Shown here piece by piece: positions 45,266 to 54,758 of a DNA stretch of 64,000 nt. How positions within the stretch are numbered: the stretch's first letter is position 1; every line of letters begins with the position of its first letter. Below the pieces are notes generated by a model. That model had not been told where the DNA came from. It ran no database searches and saw nothing but the letters and a program-made list of their open reading frames with translations. Origin of the DNA: Actinernus sp. WN-2022 (Eukaryota > Cnidaria > Anthozoa > Actiniaria > Actinernidae); NCBI GenBank assembly GCA_030867875.1, contig JAOWCC010001589.1:149207745-149271744 (forward strand), given 5' to 3'. The position numbers were made by a program, and so were the translations under genes.

Positions 45266-45390
45266 TTGAGTTCATGAGGTGGTTTTGCCAGCAAAGAAAG
45301 GTTTTATCTAACTTTTCGTACAGTCTTTGCACTCCGGTCAAGCCGTAGATATATAGTTCTTCGTGTTGCTGTTGAAAACTGCCATATCAT

Positions 45391-45597
45391 TTATAATATG
45401 ACTTGAAAAGTTTCCATGTGTTTCGTGAACTCTACTGGACATCCAAACCCTCTTCGCTTCTGGTTGGAATGCCAAAAAGCTTCCATTTTGTGGCGTTTTT
45501 CCGCTGCTGTATTCAGAGTACTCAGTGGCGGTCTTCCCCGCCGGTAAGAATCACTTTGCTTTTTTTGTTTTAGTTGTGTTGCAGTCTGCAACGACTA
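45391..45597 (-). CDS. Unrecognised short ORF
   Basis: About 66 codons: QLKQKKQSDSYRRGRPPLST, AAEKRHKMEAFWHSNQKRRG. Strongly basic, with an AT-hook-like RRGRPP. No family recognised; could be an exon or chance. Confidence 0.25.
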
Positions 45598-45785
45598 ATT
45601 TTGAATAAACAAATAATTAAAACTTATTTAAGCACATCTTACATTTCCATAAATGACGAAAGGAGGAAAGGATGAGTTAAAAAAGAGCGCTGATGGAAGT
45701 TGATTTAAAAATCGCTCTGAGAATTTCATTCCGGGCCAGAGTTCGACCGGTAGACTGGTAACGAATGAGCGCTGACCCAGCCCCT

Positions 45786-46194
45786 TTAAGCGTGAACCTT
45801 TTTCCGCGTTCGTTTATATTTGAAACCTAGACGTTTGGCGGCACAAACCTTTGCAATTTAACCGCGTTTGTGACAACCTTTGACATGTCCCGCCTTCACG
45901 TTTCAGCGAGTGGGATTCAGGTTTGGAAACTTTTCAGCTAGATATTTTTTCACGCTACGCGCTAAATCATATAAACGTCGGTTCAAGTTAAAGTTTTGGA
46001 CGCTCAGAATTATGAGAGATGCAAGACAACAACTGTCTCTTGGCATAATCTGAGTTGCACTACGGTAGAAGACATATCAAAGGTTTTCAACATCAAGGTT
46101 GAAACTAATTAGTTTGCCGATGAATTGCAAAGGTTTGGGACGCCAGACGTCTAGTTTCAAACATAAACGAACGCGGAAAAAGGTTCACGCTTAA
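45786..46194. mobile_element. TTAA-flanked MITE with about 70-bp inverted repeats
   Basis: GCGTGAACCTTTTTCCGCGT at 45790 mirrors ACGCGGAAAAAGGTTCACGC ending at 46190. TTAA lies on each side (45786-45789, 46191-46194). Arms extend about 70 bp with small differences; 401 bp in all. It differs in sequence from the 33/39 kb family. Confidence 0.88.
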
Positions 46195-46304
46195 CGGTAG
46201 CTCTTTTATACCATTATTACTCATTTTATTCCCTTACGTACATCTCTCAGAAATCCAAAAGCGTTGAAATGTAATCTGGTTCGGGAAGCCAACCCGTGAA
46301 CATT

Positions 46305-46894
46305 CTATAAACTGAGTTGACTTCGATGTTGAGAAGAGTCTTCGAGCCAGTACAATATGCTACAGTCTTCTAACAATGCACATAGATCAAGAAAGAAAAC
46401 CGAGCACCACGAATTGAAGAGGAAATATTTAGCGTCCCACCTCGTATTCATAAACGGCAACTTCTCATAAACACAACACACAAGTGCGGCCTCGGTACAG
46501 GAAGAAGAAAAGCTGTGGAGTAGTGAATACCTGGCGCGCAATTTCGCAACGTAGAGAACATTCCTCTAAGAAAACCCTTTCCATGCTTTTAAGATCTTGG
46601 TGTCGATGTAATACTTGCTGTAAGACACCGTTGTAAACATACAATATTTCCTGCAAAAATTTCAAAACTCTGAAACGTCGAATGAAGCAAATTCGAAGGT
46701 GGCGATTGCTCGTTCTTTTCACCACTTCTGGTTGAATAGCTAGTGATTCCTAACAGTCCGATACTTACCCAAAATAACGCACTGCATACACGGTCCAAGT
46801 TTTTCTGTGGCCATCTTTGAAACGCCAAAAGCACATTGAAATATACGGCCGAGAGAGACTGGGATAAGGCTTTGTCTGGGAGGCACGTACACAT
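46305..46894 (-). CDS. Overlapping unrecognised ORFs
   Basis: Frames at 46894-46589 (MCTCLPDKALSQSLSAVYFN), 46725-46465 (NRHLRICFIRRFRVLKFLQE) and 46541-46305 overlap. None matches a family I know, and the overlap of three frames argues against a simple coding exon. A decayed exon is possible. Confidence 0.2.
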
Positions 46895-46994
46895 ATCAGG
46901 ACGCCTGAACGTCAGGTTGTTTCTATGGCAGTAACTTTAATCCATTGGCAGTAAGGCGAACACGTGACCTTGAACATAAAATGTGGAGTTTACA

Positions 46995-47640
46995 CAACCT
47001 CGTTCCCAGGGTCTTCTCGGTCAGATCCAAGATGGCGGCTACTCAGAGAGAAGACCCTGGTAAAGGCTGGATCACGTGATCAAATACTCCCAGATTTTGG
47101 GAGTATTTTGTCACGTGATTTGGCAATCTAAGATGGCGACCAAGCTAAATATGGGAATAGTTCATGACGTGTACAAACCATAGGTATACCAATCCGGAGT
47201 GAGCGAGAAGCGATTAACGGTATTTCTACGCGGCGAACGATGCAGTGAAAACAGGTCTACTAAATGGCTCGAAATGGAGTATACTTGGATAAAGAACCAG
47301 TGGAAAGGTATCACAAAGCTACCAGGATGTATCTAAGCTAGAAGAGAATCCTAAAAAGCCGTTCATTTTCCGTTAGCGTTGAAGCGAAGCGATCGATCGC
47401 ACATGTTCAGGTTTAACGGCTTCTCCTGGCTTTCCCACTGATGAACCTTACCAGAAAATTACCCAGTAATGCACTTCATCTATTGCTCTATCTACACAAC
47501 GTGTTTTAAGGTTATTTAAAATCGTTTTATTGATAAAATTTGAGCAATCTAAACTATATACAGTTCAGCCTTTACCAGGGTCTTCTCTCTGAGTAGCCGC
47601 CATCTTGGATCTGACCGAGAAGACCCTGGGAACGAGGTTG
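46995..47640. mobile_element. MITE with perfect 75-bp terminal inverted repeats
   Basis: CAACCTCGTTCCCAGGGTCT at 46995 and AGACCCTGGGAACGAGGTTG ending at 47640 are exact mirror images over 75 bp (46995-47069, 47566-47640). Each arm also holds an inner palindrome, CCAGGGTCTTCTC / GAGAAGACCCTGG. 646 bp, no coding capacity, no clear target duplication. Confidence 0.9.
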
Positions 47641-48174
47641 GACGTTTCCTGCCAAGAAATTTAGGGATTTAAAAAAACAAAATTGGACCATTTTGGCACT
47701 TGTACCACTTTGTACCACTTTTTGAAGAAGCCGAATGTCCGTGAGTTTCCATAGGTTAGTCGATCTGTTTGTGAGTCAAGGTAGCCTGGCTATCTAACTT
47801 TAAGATTGTACCACTTTGATGAGATTTACGCATAAATTAAGGGAGCTGTGACAGTTACGCTGGATCCATTTTTACCTTTTTTATGGTCGTTGCCCACTTT
47901 TGCAAAAGCCAATATCGCCATGACTTTGAATAGGTTAGTAAATCTGTTTCTTAGTGAAGGTAGCCTGTCTATCCAGCTTTCACATGATGCCAGGTTTCTT
48001 GATTTTGGTTAATTATTAAGGGAGTTAAAAAAATTGGCGTGGACCCCATTTTACCCCAAAAAGTGCCAAACTGACCATTTTCCCGCTATCTCGGAAACAA
48101 CCCTAACAACTGTTTTGTTGCTAATTTAGATCGTTAATTTATTTGCAAAAATTCATGTATCTGTGAGTATGTGT
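47641..48174. other. No gene; diverged duplication
   Basis: Two related blocks around 47750-47830 and 47930-48010 share TAGTCGATCTGTTT/TAGTAAATCTGTTT and GGTAGCCTG.CTATC. No coding signal. Confidence 0.4.
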
Positions 48175-48240
48175 AGTATGCAGCACGAAATCTGCCAGGA
48201 TTCGAACCTGACGACCCAATTGCTTGAGTCTTCCAAAGGA
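48175..48240 (-). ncRNA. tRNA-like 3' half (possible tRNA-derived SINE head)
   Basis: The minus strand has GTCAGGTTCGAATCCTGGCA, a perfect B-box GGTTCGAATCC in a T-arm-like stem. The expected D-arm/A-box is weak, and no full cloverleaf could be built by eye, so a tRNA pseudogene or SINE is more likely than a working tRNA. Confidence 0.3.
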
Positions 48241-48696
48241 CTTTGTATGTGCACCATGTAATGCATGTGTTTCGTACAAGCACACCAACTACGTGGTGTC
48301 CAAAGTCCTTGTCCTAAATGCGAACCATAGGGGCTTGAAAAAGGTTCGCGTGTATGCATGTGGGGCGTAATAATAGTGCATGTATTGTGGGACAGTATGT
48401 TATATTTGTGTACCAATGTATTTCTTTTTTGATACATAAGTACTATATATGTAGTAATATGTTTCTTTTGACATATTTAATCTACATATATACTAAGCTA
48501 TTTATACTTTTAAGAATTTATATGTATAATAATTAGGTTTATGAATTCAGGCAATCGCCACATTGAGGTTGTAGCGCTGGCAAGGACATCAGTACCGCAG
48601 CCTCTGCCCCCTAACAGAGTCTGCCACTGGGTACGATGTAATTATTTCCTTTGGCTCTGCTCCCATTGGAGTGTGGCAACTGGAAATTCAAATATA

Positions 48697-48960
48697 GGCC
48701 AGGCCCGACCACCATAGGGTCTGGCTCTGGGAAGAGTTACCAAAGGATGCCAGTGTCACCCTGGCTGAAAAAGTAAGTTGACCAGGCTCTTAACCAAGTT
48801 AGTTTTGGCACTGGGAATTGAATGAAAGGCCAGGCCCGTACCCGTATAAGGGCTGGCACTGGGAATAGTTACCAAAGGCTGCCAGTGTCACCCTGGCTGA
48901 AAAAGTAAGTTTACCAGGCCCTTAACCAAGTTGGTTTAGGCACTGGGAAAGTAAAGAACC
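48697..48960. repeat. 131-bp tandem duplication
   Basis: Two units starting GGCCAGGCCCG at 48697 and 48828, sharing GTTACCAAAGG.TGCCAGTG and CACCCTGGCTGAAAAAGTAA. Each holds an AAAGTAAGT donor-like word. Confidence 0.85.
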
Positions 48961-49684
48961 TTGCCCTGTAGCGCAGAGATTGAAGTAGATCATGGCACTT
49001 GCCCTCGAAGTTTTTCAAGTTAGGTGCTTGCATTGGAAAGGTTTATTTTTGTCAAGCATTTACTAGGATATGTGAATTGTAGCCCCTGAGTCTACCTCTA
49101 GTAGGAACAAGATCCCCTTGAAACCCAATCCCACCCTGGAACCGAAGGGAACACCGACGCAACGCCACCCCCTTTAAGTTGCCAGCAATCAATCAAGCAT
49201 TTGACCATTGGAGGGGCCCCAACACCGCGCGTTTGCTGTTAAGACGGACGTCTTAACACCTGCACACAGATTCCAAAAAGGAAACTGTGGCCCACAACAC
49301 ACGGAGGGGAGCCCCTCTTAGTCCACGAGAAAATGCTGATTGATTTTATGTACTATTGTACATAAAGAAATTGTAAGAAAAAAAAGAAAAAAATAACAAG
49401 AAAAGTTGCGAAAAAGGAATGAAAACCAGAAACCTAATGAGTGCCGCAATGCCGCACCAGAGACAAAGTCGGTAACGTTGGTCACAGTGATTGTGACTCT
49501 GGTAAAACCATGATCCTGGTGGACACAGATGAAGCAACTCATAAACCCACGCTAATATATAATTAGGTTAAGTTAATAGAAAAAAACTCGTGTAAAATAA
49601 AAACCCTTTTTGCTGGCAACTTTAAGGTGCGTGAGAGCACTTGACCTCTTACTCACCAACTCCAACTGTGACTTACCAACGCGA
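48961..49684. other. No gene; short inverted repeat pair
   Basis: CCCTTTAAGTTGCCAGCAA (about 49169) and TTGCTGGCAACTTTAAGG (about 49609) are inverted copies about 430 bp apart. GTTAAGACGGACGTCTTAAC at about 49238 is a near-palindrome. May mark ends of a small element. Confidence 0.4.
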
Positions 49685-50125
49685 TCAATAGTTCTTAGCC
49701 TCAGCCGCCTTCTTTAGAGACTTAACCTTCTCGTAGACGCGGTCCACCCCCTCCCTGGTCACGAGGGTGTCCGTCTCCGGATTAAGAGCGTGGTGGATCA
49801 CGACAGCTGATTTGCTGCTAGGCCTTGTATGAAAGGCCCCGCGACCCTCGAGATCAGGGCTTCGTCGGCGGCGTCCCAGGCCTTCCTTTCTGTCTTAGCA
49901 CAGCGGAAGTAGGGAGCGGCGGTTGAGTTCTCACTACCAGATGGAAGTAGCACATTGGTCGACGCAAGAGATGTCGTTGTCGTCTGTGAACGTGGCGGTG
50001 AATCCCGCTTCATTCTTGGAGACGACCGCGTTGGTGTAAGTTTAGCTGGTGGTGGAGTTATCGGTGCAGTTTGTAGTCCTGCAGAGGGCGATGGAGATGG
50101 CGACCTGGCCCGTTTTTACGGTGGC
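49685..50125 (-). pseudogene. GC-rich decayed ORF, unrecognised
   Basis: Reads KRARSPSPSPSAGLQTAPIT, SSPRMKRDSPPRSQTTTTSL, YFRCAKTERKAWDAADEALI, then after a frame change near 49860 FHTRPSSKSAVVIHHALNPE and VDRVYEKVKSLKKAAEAKNY ending at TGA (49687-49685). A Ser/Pro/Arg-rich disordered start leads to a charged helical end. Third codon positions are GC-rich, unlike the AT-rich surroundings. It might be the 3' end of a gene from another isochore or of a transferred element. Family not known. Confidence 0.45.
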
Positions 50126-50136
50126 CCATAGGGGAC

Positions 50137-50295
50137 ATGCTGCATGTTAGACGAGTTGCTGCAAGTAAGAAACGAGTTGCTGCAAGTAAGAAACGAGTTG
50201 CTGCATGTTAGAAACGAGTTGCTGCATGTTAGAAACGAGTTGCTGCATGTTAGAAACGAGTTGCTGCATGTTAGACGGGTTGCTGCATGTTAGAC
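50137..50295. repeat. 21-bp tandem repeat, about eight copies
   Basis: Unit GAGTTGCTGCATGTTAGAAA+C, with two AAGTAAG variants near the left and shorter 19-bp units at both ends (..TTAGAC). No spacers, so not CRISPR. Confidence 0.92.
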
Positions 50296-50423
50296 GATAA
50301 GCACTGCGCGCGCAGTTAGCCGATTGGGACTGGGTTCTAGAAGAGCTTAATTACCTGGCAAACGGCCATCTTGATTATTGTAAGTAAAGTAGACTATGTT
50401 ATTCGCTAAGAAAATCACTGATA

Positions 50424-51900
50424 ATGATGTGCATTGTGTGTGGCGTTGACAGCAATTGTCATGCACACTTCTGCTACAGTTGTGGTGCAAATTTGGAAAA
50501 CAGTACCGACTCCACTGACTCCCTGATAAAATTGTACTTTCATCGTGGATATCGCTACGACGACATTGTTGGTTTGCTGCACAAACATGGAATATAGATG
50601 CACGTGAGGACTCTGAAAAGGAAGTTACAGGAAATGGGCCTAAAAAGGAAGGGTAATCCCTTGGACGAAGATATCATTACATAATTTATCAGATGGGAAA
50701 TGCAAGGAGCAGGTGAATTAGCAGGATATAGGTACATTTGGCATGCTCTTAGATTGAGACACCACATGCACGTTCCACGCAGTTTGGTTCGTAAAATCAT
50801 GAAAGAAATTGATCCAAAGGGAGTACAAGAGAGAGTAGCAAGACGGCTTACTAGAAGGAATTATGTGTCGAGTGGACCAAGCTTTTGTTGGCACATTGAT
50901 GGTGAGGTTTATTAAGTTATTGTTAGTTTATTACCGGTTAGTTTTTTCACTTGAGCAATTGTAGATTACCTCCTCCCAGCAAACCATTTAAAAAAAACAT
51001 TTGTACTGCGGATAGTGATATGCATCACATATGTACATGACACCCCATATTAATAACAAGCATCACTTGATTGGTAATTTGATCCCTCCCCCTTTTAGGC
51101 ATCAGCCATATACCTAGTTCACATTATTTTTCCTTATATCTTAAGGTTACGACAAGCTCAAGGCTTATTATGGCTTCCCCATTCATGGGTGCATTTGCGG
51201 ATACAGTCGGAGAATACTATGGTTGGGACTTGTAAGATCTAATAATGATCCCAAGATTACAGCAAGATTGTATTTAGATTCTGTTCAGAATTTGAGAGGT
51301 TGCCCAAGAGTGGTAAGATCCGATTGTGGGACAGATAATTGTATTATAGCGGGGATTCAGTGTTTCTTCAGAGCACATGGTAATTATGATTTTTCAGGAG
51401 CCAAGGCTCATCGATATGGGTCTTCGCCTTCTAACCAGAGGATAGAGGGGTGGTGATCGTCTTTTAGAAGAAGTCGATCTAACTGGTGGATAGACTTCTT
51501 TAAGGATATGCAACAATCAGGAGTGCTTGAACTTGGGAACATCTTTCACATGAGATGTTTGTGGTTTCGTTTTTCGAAGCTTCTTCAAGATGAACTTGAT
51601 AAAGTCAGAGACCATTGGAATAGCCACTATATAAGGCGCTCAAGACATGATACAGTAGCAGGTGTCCCAGATGTTTTGTATTACCTACCAGAAAATTCAG
51701 GTTCTGTGGACTGCATAGTGCCAGTATCTCAAGATAAAATAAGTGAAATGGAACAGCACTGTGAGATGGATATTGAGGAGGACACATACCATGAATATTT
51801 TGAGTATATAAGTGACTCTAATGGATGGGAATATCCAGTCAATGAGAGAGATGCATTTAATCTCTTCCAAAGATTCAAACAAATACAGCTTGATGCATAA
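50424..51900 (+). pseudogene. IS3/retroviral-type DDE integrase gene with one intron and three nonsense codons
   Basis: Exon 1 is 50424-50901, exon 2 is 51146-51900, joined across GTGAGG...TTAAG in phase (HID|GYDKLK), 410 codons. N-terminal zinc ribbon: CIVCG and CYSCG. Helix-turn-helix-like middle: KLYFHRGYRYDDIVGLLHKH, LAGYRYIWHALRLRHHMHVP, RLTRRNYVSSGPSFCWHIDG. Catalytic core: WHIDGYDKLK (Asp), VRSDCGTDN (Asp), SPSNQRIEGW (Glu). Tail: LYLDSVQNLRGCP and GWEYPVNERDAFNLF. Eukaryotic genes of this sort are grouped with IS3-like transposases. In-frame stops are TAG 50595, TAA 50682 and TGA 51454, but there is no frameshift in 1,233 coding bases, so decay is recent or readings need checking. Flanking terminal repeats were not found. 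Confidence 0.75.
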
Positions 51901-52208
51901 ATACAATGAACTGCAATAATGCAATATATGGTTAGGGCAATGATAGGTAAAACTCCCTCCACACTGAAGTAAAGTATTATTGACAGTAACACAATAATTA
52001 TTATTGTTTGATATTTAGATACATTGTAAGAAATTTTTTTAAATTCAACTTAAATGAACCATAACTTGAATCATCATTTGAACTGTAACAAGATTTTGTG
52101 TACTAGAATACATGGAAGGTTGTCTGTGAACTATTAATCATTAAAACAAGCCTCCATAGGTAAAGTCTATACATTTGACTTACCTAAAATATTTAAAATT
52201 GGACATCA

Positions 52209-52347
52209 GGGCCCGGTTGTTCGAAGCAAGGTTAAGCGCTAACCCAGGGTTAAATCGCTTACCCTGTGTTAAACTGTACAGATTGCAATTACAGAGTTAG
52301 CACTAACCTAGGGTTAAAGTTAACCTTGCTTCGAACAACCCGGCCCT
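52209..52347. mobile_element. Short MITE (CAGGGCCCGGTTGTTCGAAG ends)
   Basis: CAGGGCCCGGTTGTTCGAAG.. and ..CTTCGAACAACCCGGCCCTG form inverted ends of about 30 bp with AAGGTTAA next to them; about 139 bp. The CAGGG end is hAT-like, but no 8-bp duplication is visible. Confidence 0.75.
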
Positions 52348-52839
52348 GTAGAACAATGTCATTTCAGAACAGTTAATTATTATTGTACATGTACATTTAG
52401 CCCCAAACACTTAAAAATCATAAACAACTTTATATAATCCAAAAACAACAATAACAGCAACAGGGGCTGGTCTGCCAAGTAAATTGCTCATACTCTATAT
52501 TAAAACTTTGGTAAATGTATATTATTTTATTATGTGGCCGAGTTTCTTACACGAGCAACAAGAGTGAATCAAACAAGATTGGTGAAGGTAAGTGTGTTTG
52601 TTATGGTCTTTTCTTTTCCTCAAACGACTTAAAAATAGATTATCAATATTTTCTGTGTTTATGCCGACATCTGACTTGAAATCACTAAAAAAAAAAACTC
52701 TTTACTTCATTCAAGTTTGGAATCAACATTTTATGGATTCAGTAAAAGTAAGCTTACTGAATACGCATGCTTCAGTGACAATAAAAAGTTGAGGGAAAAA
52801 CTCAAAATTTATGTTGTTGTTGAAATGGCCATATAATAA

Positions 52840-52978
52840 ATATCTTATTAAACAAGCTTGGTCGGTCTGTATGGGAAATTCTTGACCAAGGTTGTGGTCT
52901 GTGCTCGGTCTGTACTTTCATGAGCTCGGTCAAGATTTTCCAGTACAGACTGACCAAGCTCGGTTAATAAGAACTAAA
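52840..52978. mobile_element. Short inverted-repeat element
   Basis: CTTATTAAACAAGCTTGGTC..TCTTGACC and GGTCAAGATTTTCCAGTACA..GACCAAGCTCGGTTAATAAG are inverted arms of about 45 bp around a short centre. No coding capacity. Confidence 0.7.
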
Positions 52979-53236
52979 TACTTATGTCATGTGACCTACC
53001 GTCCCTACATGAAGTAATTTGACTTTTATATACAATGTTTTTTCCCCAGTCTGCTTTGCTTGTAATTTCGTTTATACAAGCAGTCGATAAAAAGCAATGA
53101 AAATATACCCTTGGAATTTCAGCTTGGAGGTATATATTGAATAGCTGTTCATACCTATAATGAAAACAAACAATTGAGGACAATAGTGAAACTAGAGCTA
53201 TAACAGAACAATATTGTCTAGGTATTTAATAGAGCA

Positions 53237-54651
53237 TTATAACAATCCAAATCCCTGGGCACTCTGGAGACATGTGACCATTTCAGTCCTGAAAGAGTCA
53301 TAAACTTGGAGAGCACTATTAACAGGCAAAGTAAGCTCATTAGCACAAGTGTTGGCAGTGGGCTTCCACCCCACTGGTGCATCATGATAAAATTTGATCA
53401 CAGGAGCAGTACCAAATCCAACAGCAGGAATATTAGTAGCCTCCAATGTTCGTCACCAATGTACTCAACATTTCCTTTCTCTATTTCTTCCAAGAAGTGG
53501 TTAAGATTAAACAGAATCTCCTCTTCTTTATCCCGTTTTATATTTCCCACTGGGGAAAGTTGTGGCTCAAATATGCTATCCAAGATCTCTGCTGTGCGAG
53601 GTTCAGTGTTGCCTTGAAACAGCATTCTGCACTAGTTTGGATGTGACCTTAGAACACTGAGGACATTGTGCAGTTCCAAACCCTTCATAAATTGGTTTAG
53701 CTCTGCCTGACATGAGGAAACTGTATAATTAAGTGCAATACATCTCTCAAATTCATCCTTGTCAACTATCTTTCGTTGAAATCATATGAGGCTGCATCTT
53801 CAAACTCTTTTGAGTCAGTGATTGCCTTGACTTTCATTAATCTGGCACCTCTGCAGATGCATTAATCTTGAAGATATCTCTACCCAAAATATAACTGGTA
53901 ACACTTGGGGAAAAACACTTTGGTCCAGGAGAACATTGCTACGCACTGGCCATATAAGAAATATTCATTATTTTGTAAAGAAATCATATTGTGAGAAAAA
54001 CGTTTCATCCCTTCTTCGCCAATCATTAGTTGTTGGGAGACCATGTGGTCAATTAGGCAGAACAGTTCTCGTCTGGGCCCCCCCCCCCCCCCCCCCCCCC
54101 CCCCTCATCAACCGCTGGCTCACCAACAAACTGTACTTTAAGTTTGCACTTTAAATCAACATCTGTAAATCTTCCTAGCTTTAACTTAAAGTCCCTCCAT
54201 GCTTGTTTTCTTCTCACTTTAACTCTTAAGTGATCGTCATCATTAAGTCCATTTGCAACCTTCTGTAGAGCCTGCATAGGGTTCAAACAACATAATTAAA
54301 GCATGTAGTTAAATTGGATTGATGTTAAATATAAAACATTGAAATAAAAATACAGATACTTGTGTGCTGCAAGTACAATGTAAACAATCCCAGTGTTTTA
54401 ACCATATTTACAGAGTATTTACCTCTTTTAACAATCCTTCTTCTGCAGGAGAGGTATGGTCTTGAGTATCGTAAATGAAGTATGTAGGCTTGAGAAACTC
54501 ATCAGAATCATGTCGTATGGTTCAGAACCATGGGTGAGACAAGATGCATATTCTTCTTGCAACTGTTGCACATCAGATAACTTAGAGGGCCTCATGTTCA
54601 ACAGAATATTTACAGTGTCATCCATGGATTTATTCCCCATTTCCCATGCAT
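53237..54651 (-). pseudogene. G2E3-like HECT-domain E3 ubiquitin ligase, C-terminal region
   Basis: Exon 54651-54423 (after TTTAG, before GTAAAT) encodes MGNKSMDDTVNILLNMRPSK and ends PAEEGLLKE. Exon from 54271 (after CTATGCAG) joins in phase with ALQKVANGLNDDDHL, WRDFKLKLGRFTDVDLKCKL and FVGEPAVDEGG. A run of 27 G (54104-54078) replaces the start of GGPRRE. Then RRELFCLIDHMVSQQ, NNEYFLYGQCVAM, DEFERCIALNYTVSSCQAEL, GNTEPRTAEILDSIFEPQLS, IPAVGFGTAPVIKFYHD and PTANTCANELTLPVNS (candidate HECT Cys), ending QSAQGFGLL at 53237. HECT ligases pass ubiquitin through that Cys. Frameshifts near 54500, 53890, 53780 and 53440 and a TAG near 53635 make it a pseudogene. LINE-D sits just upstream. Confidence 0.75.
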
Positions 54652-54758
54652 CTAAATTAAATATAGAGGATAATATAAATATATTATAAATAAAATAATA
54701 AGGAAGATGTTGCAAAACAGATATGTCATCTTAGAAGCAATGAGTCAAACATTTAGGG

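Noticed and set aside
50137..50295. Repeat array considered as CRISPR
   Set aside because: Units are contiguous without unique spacers, and the genome is eukaryotic.
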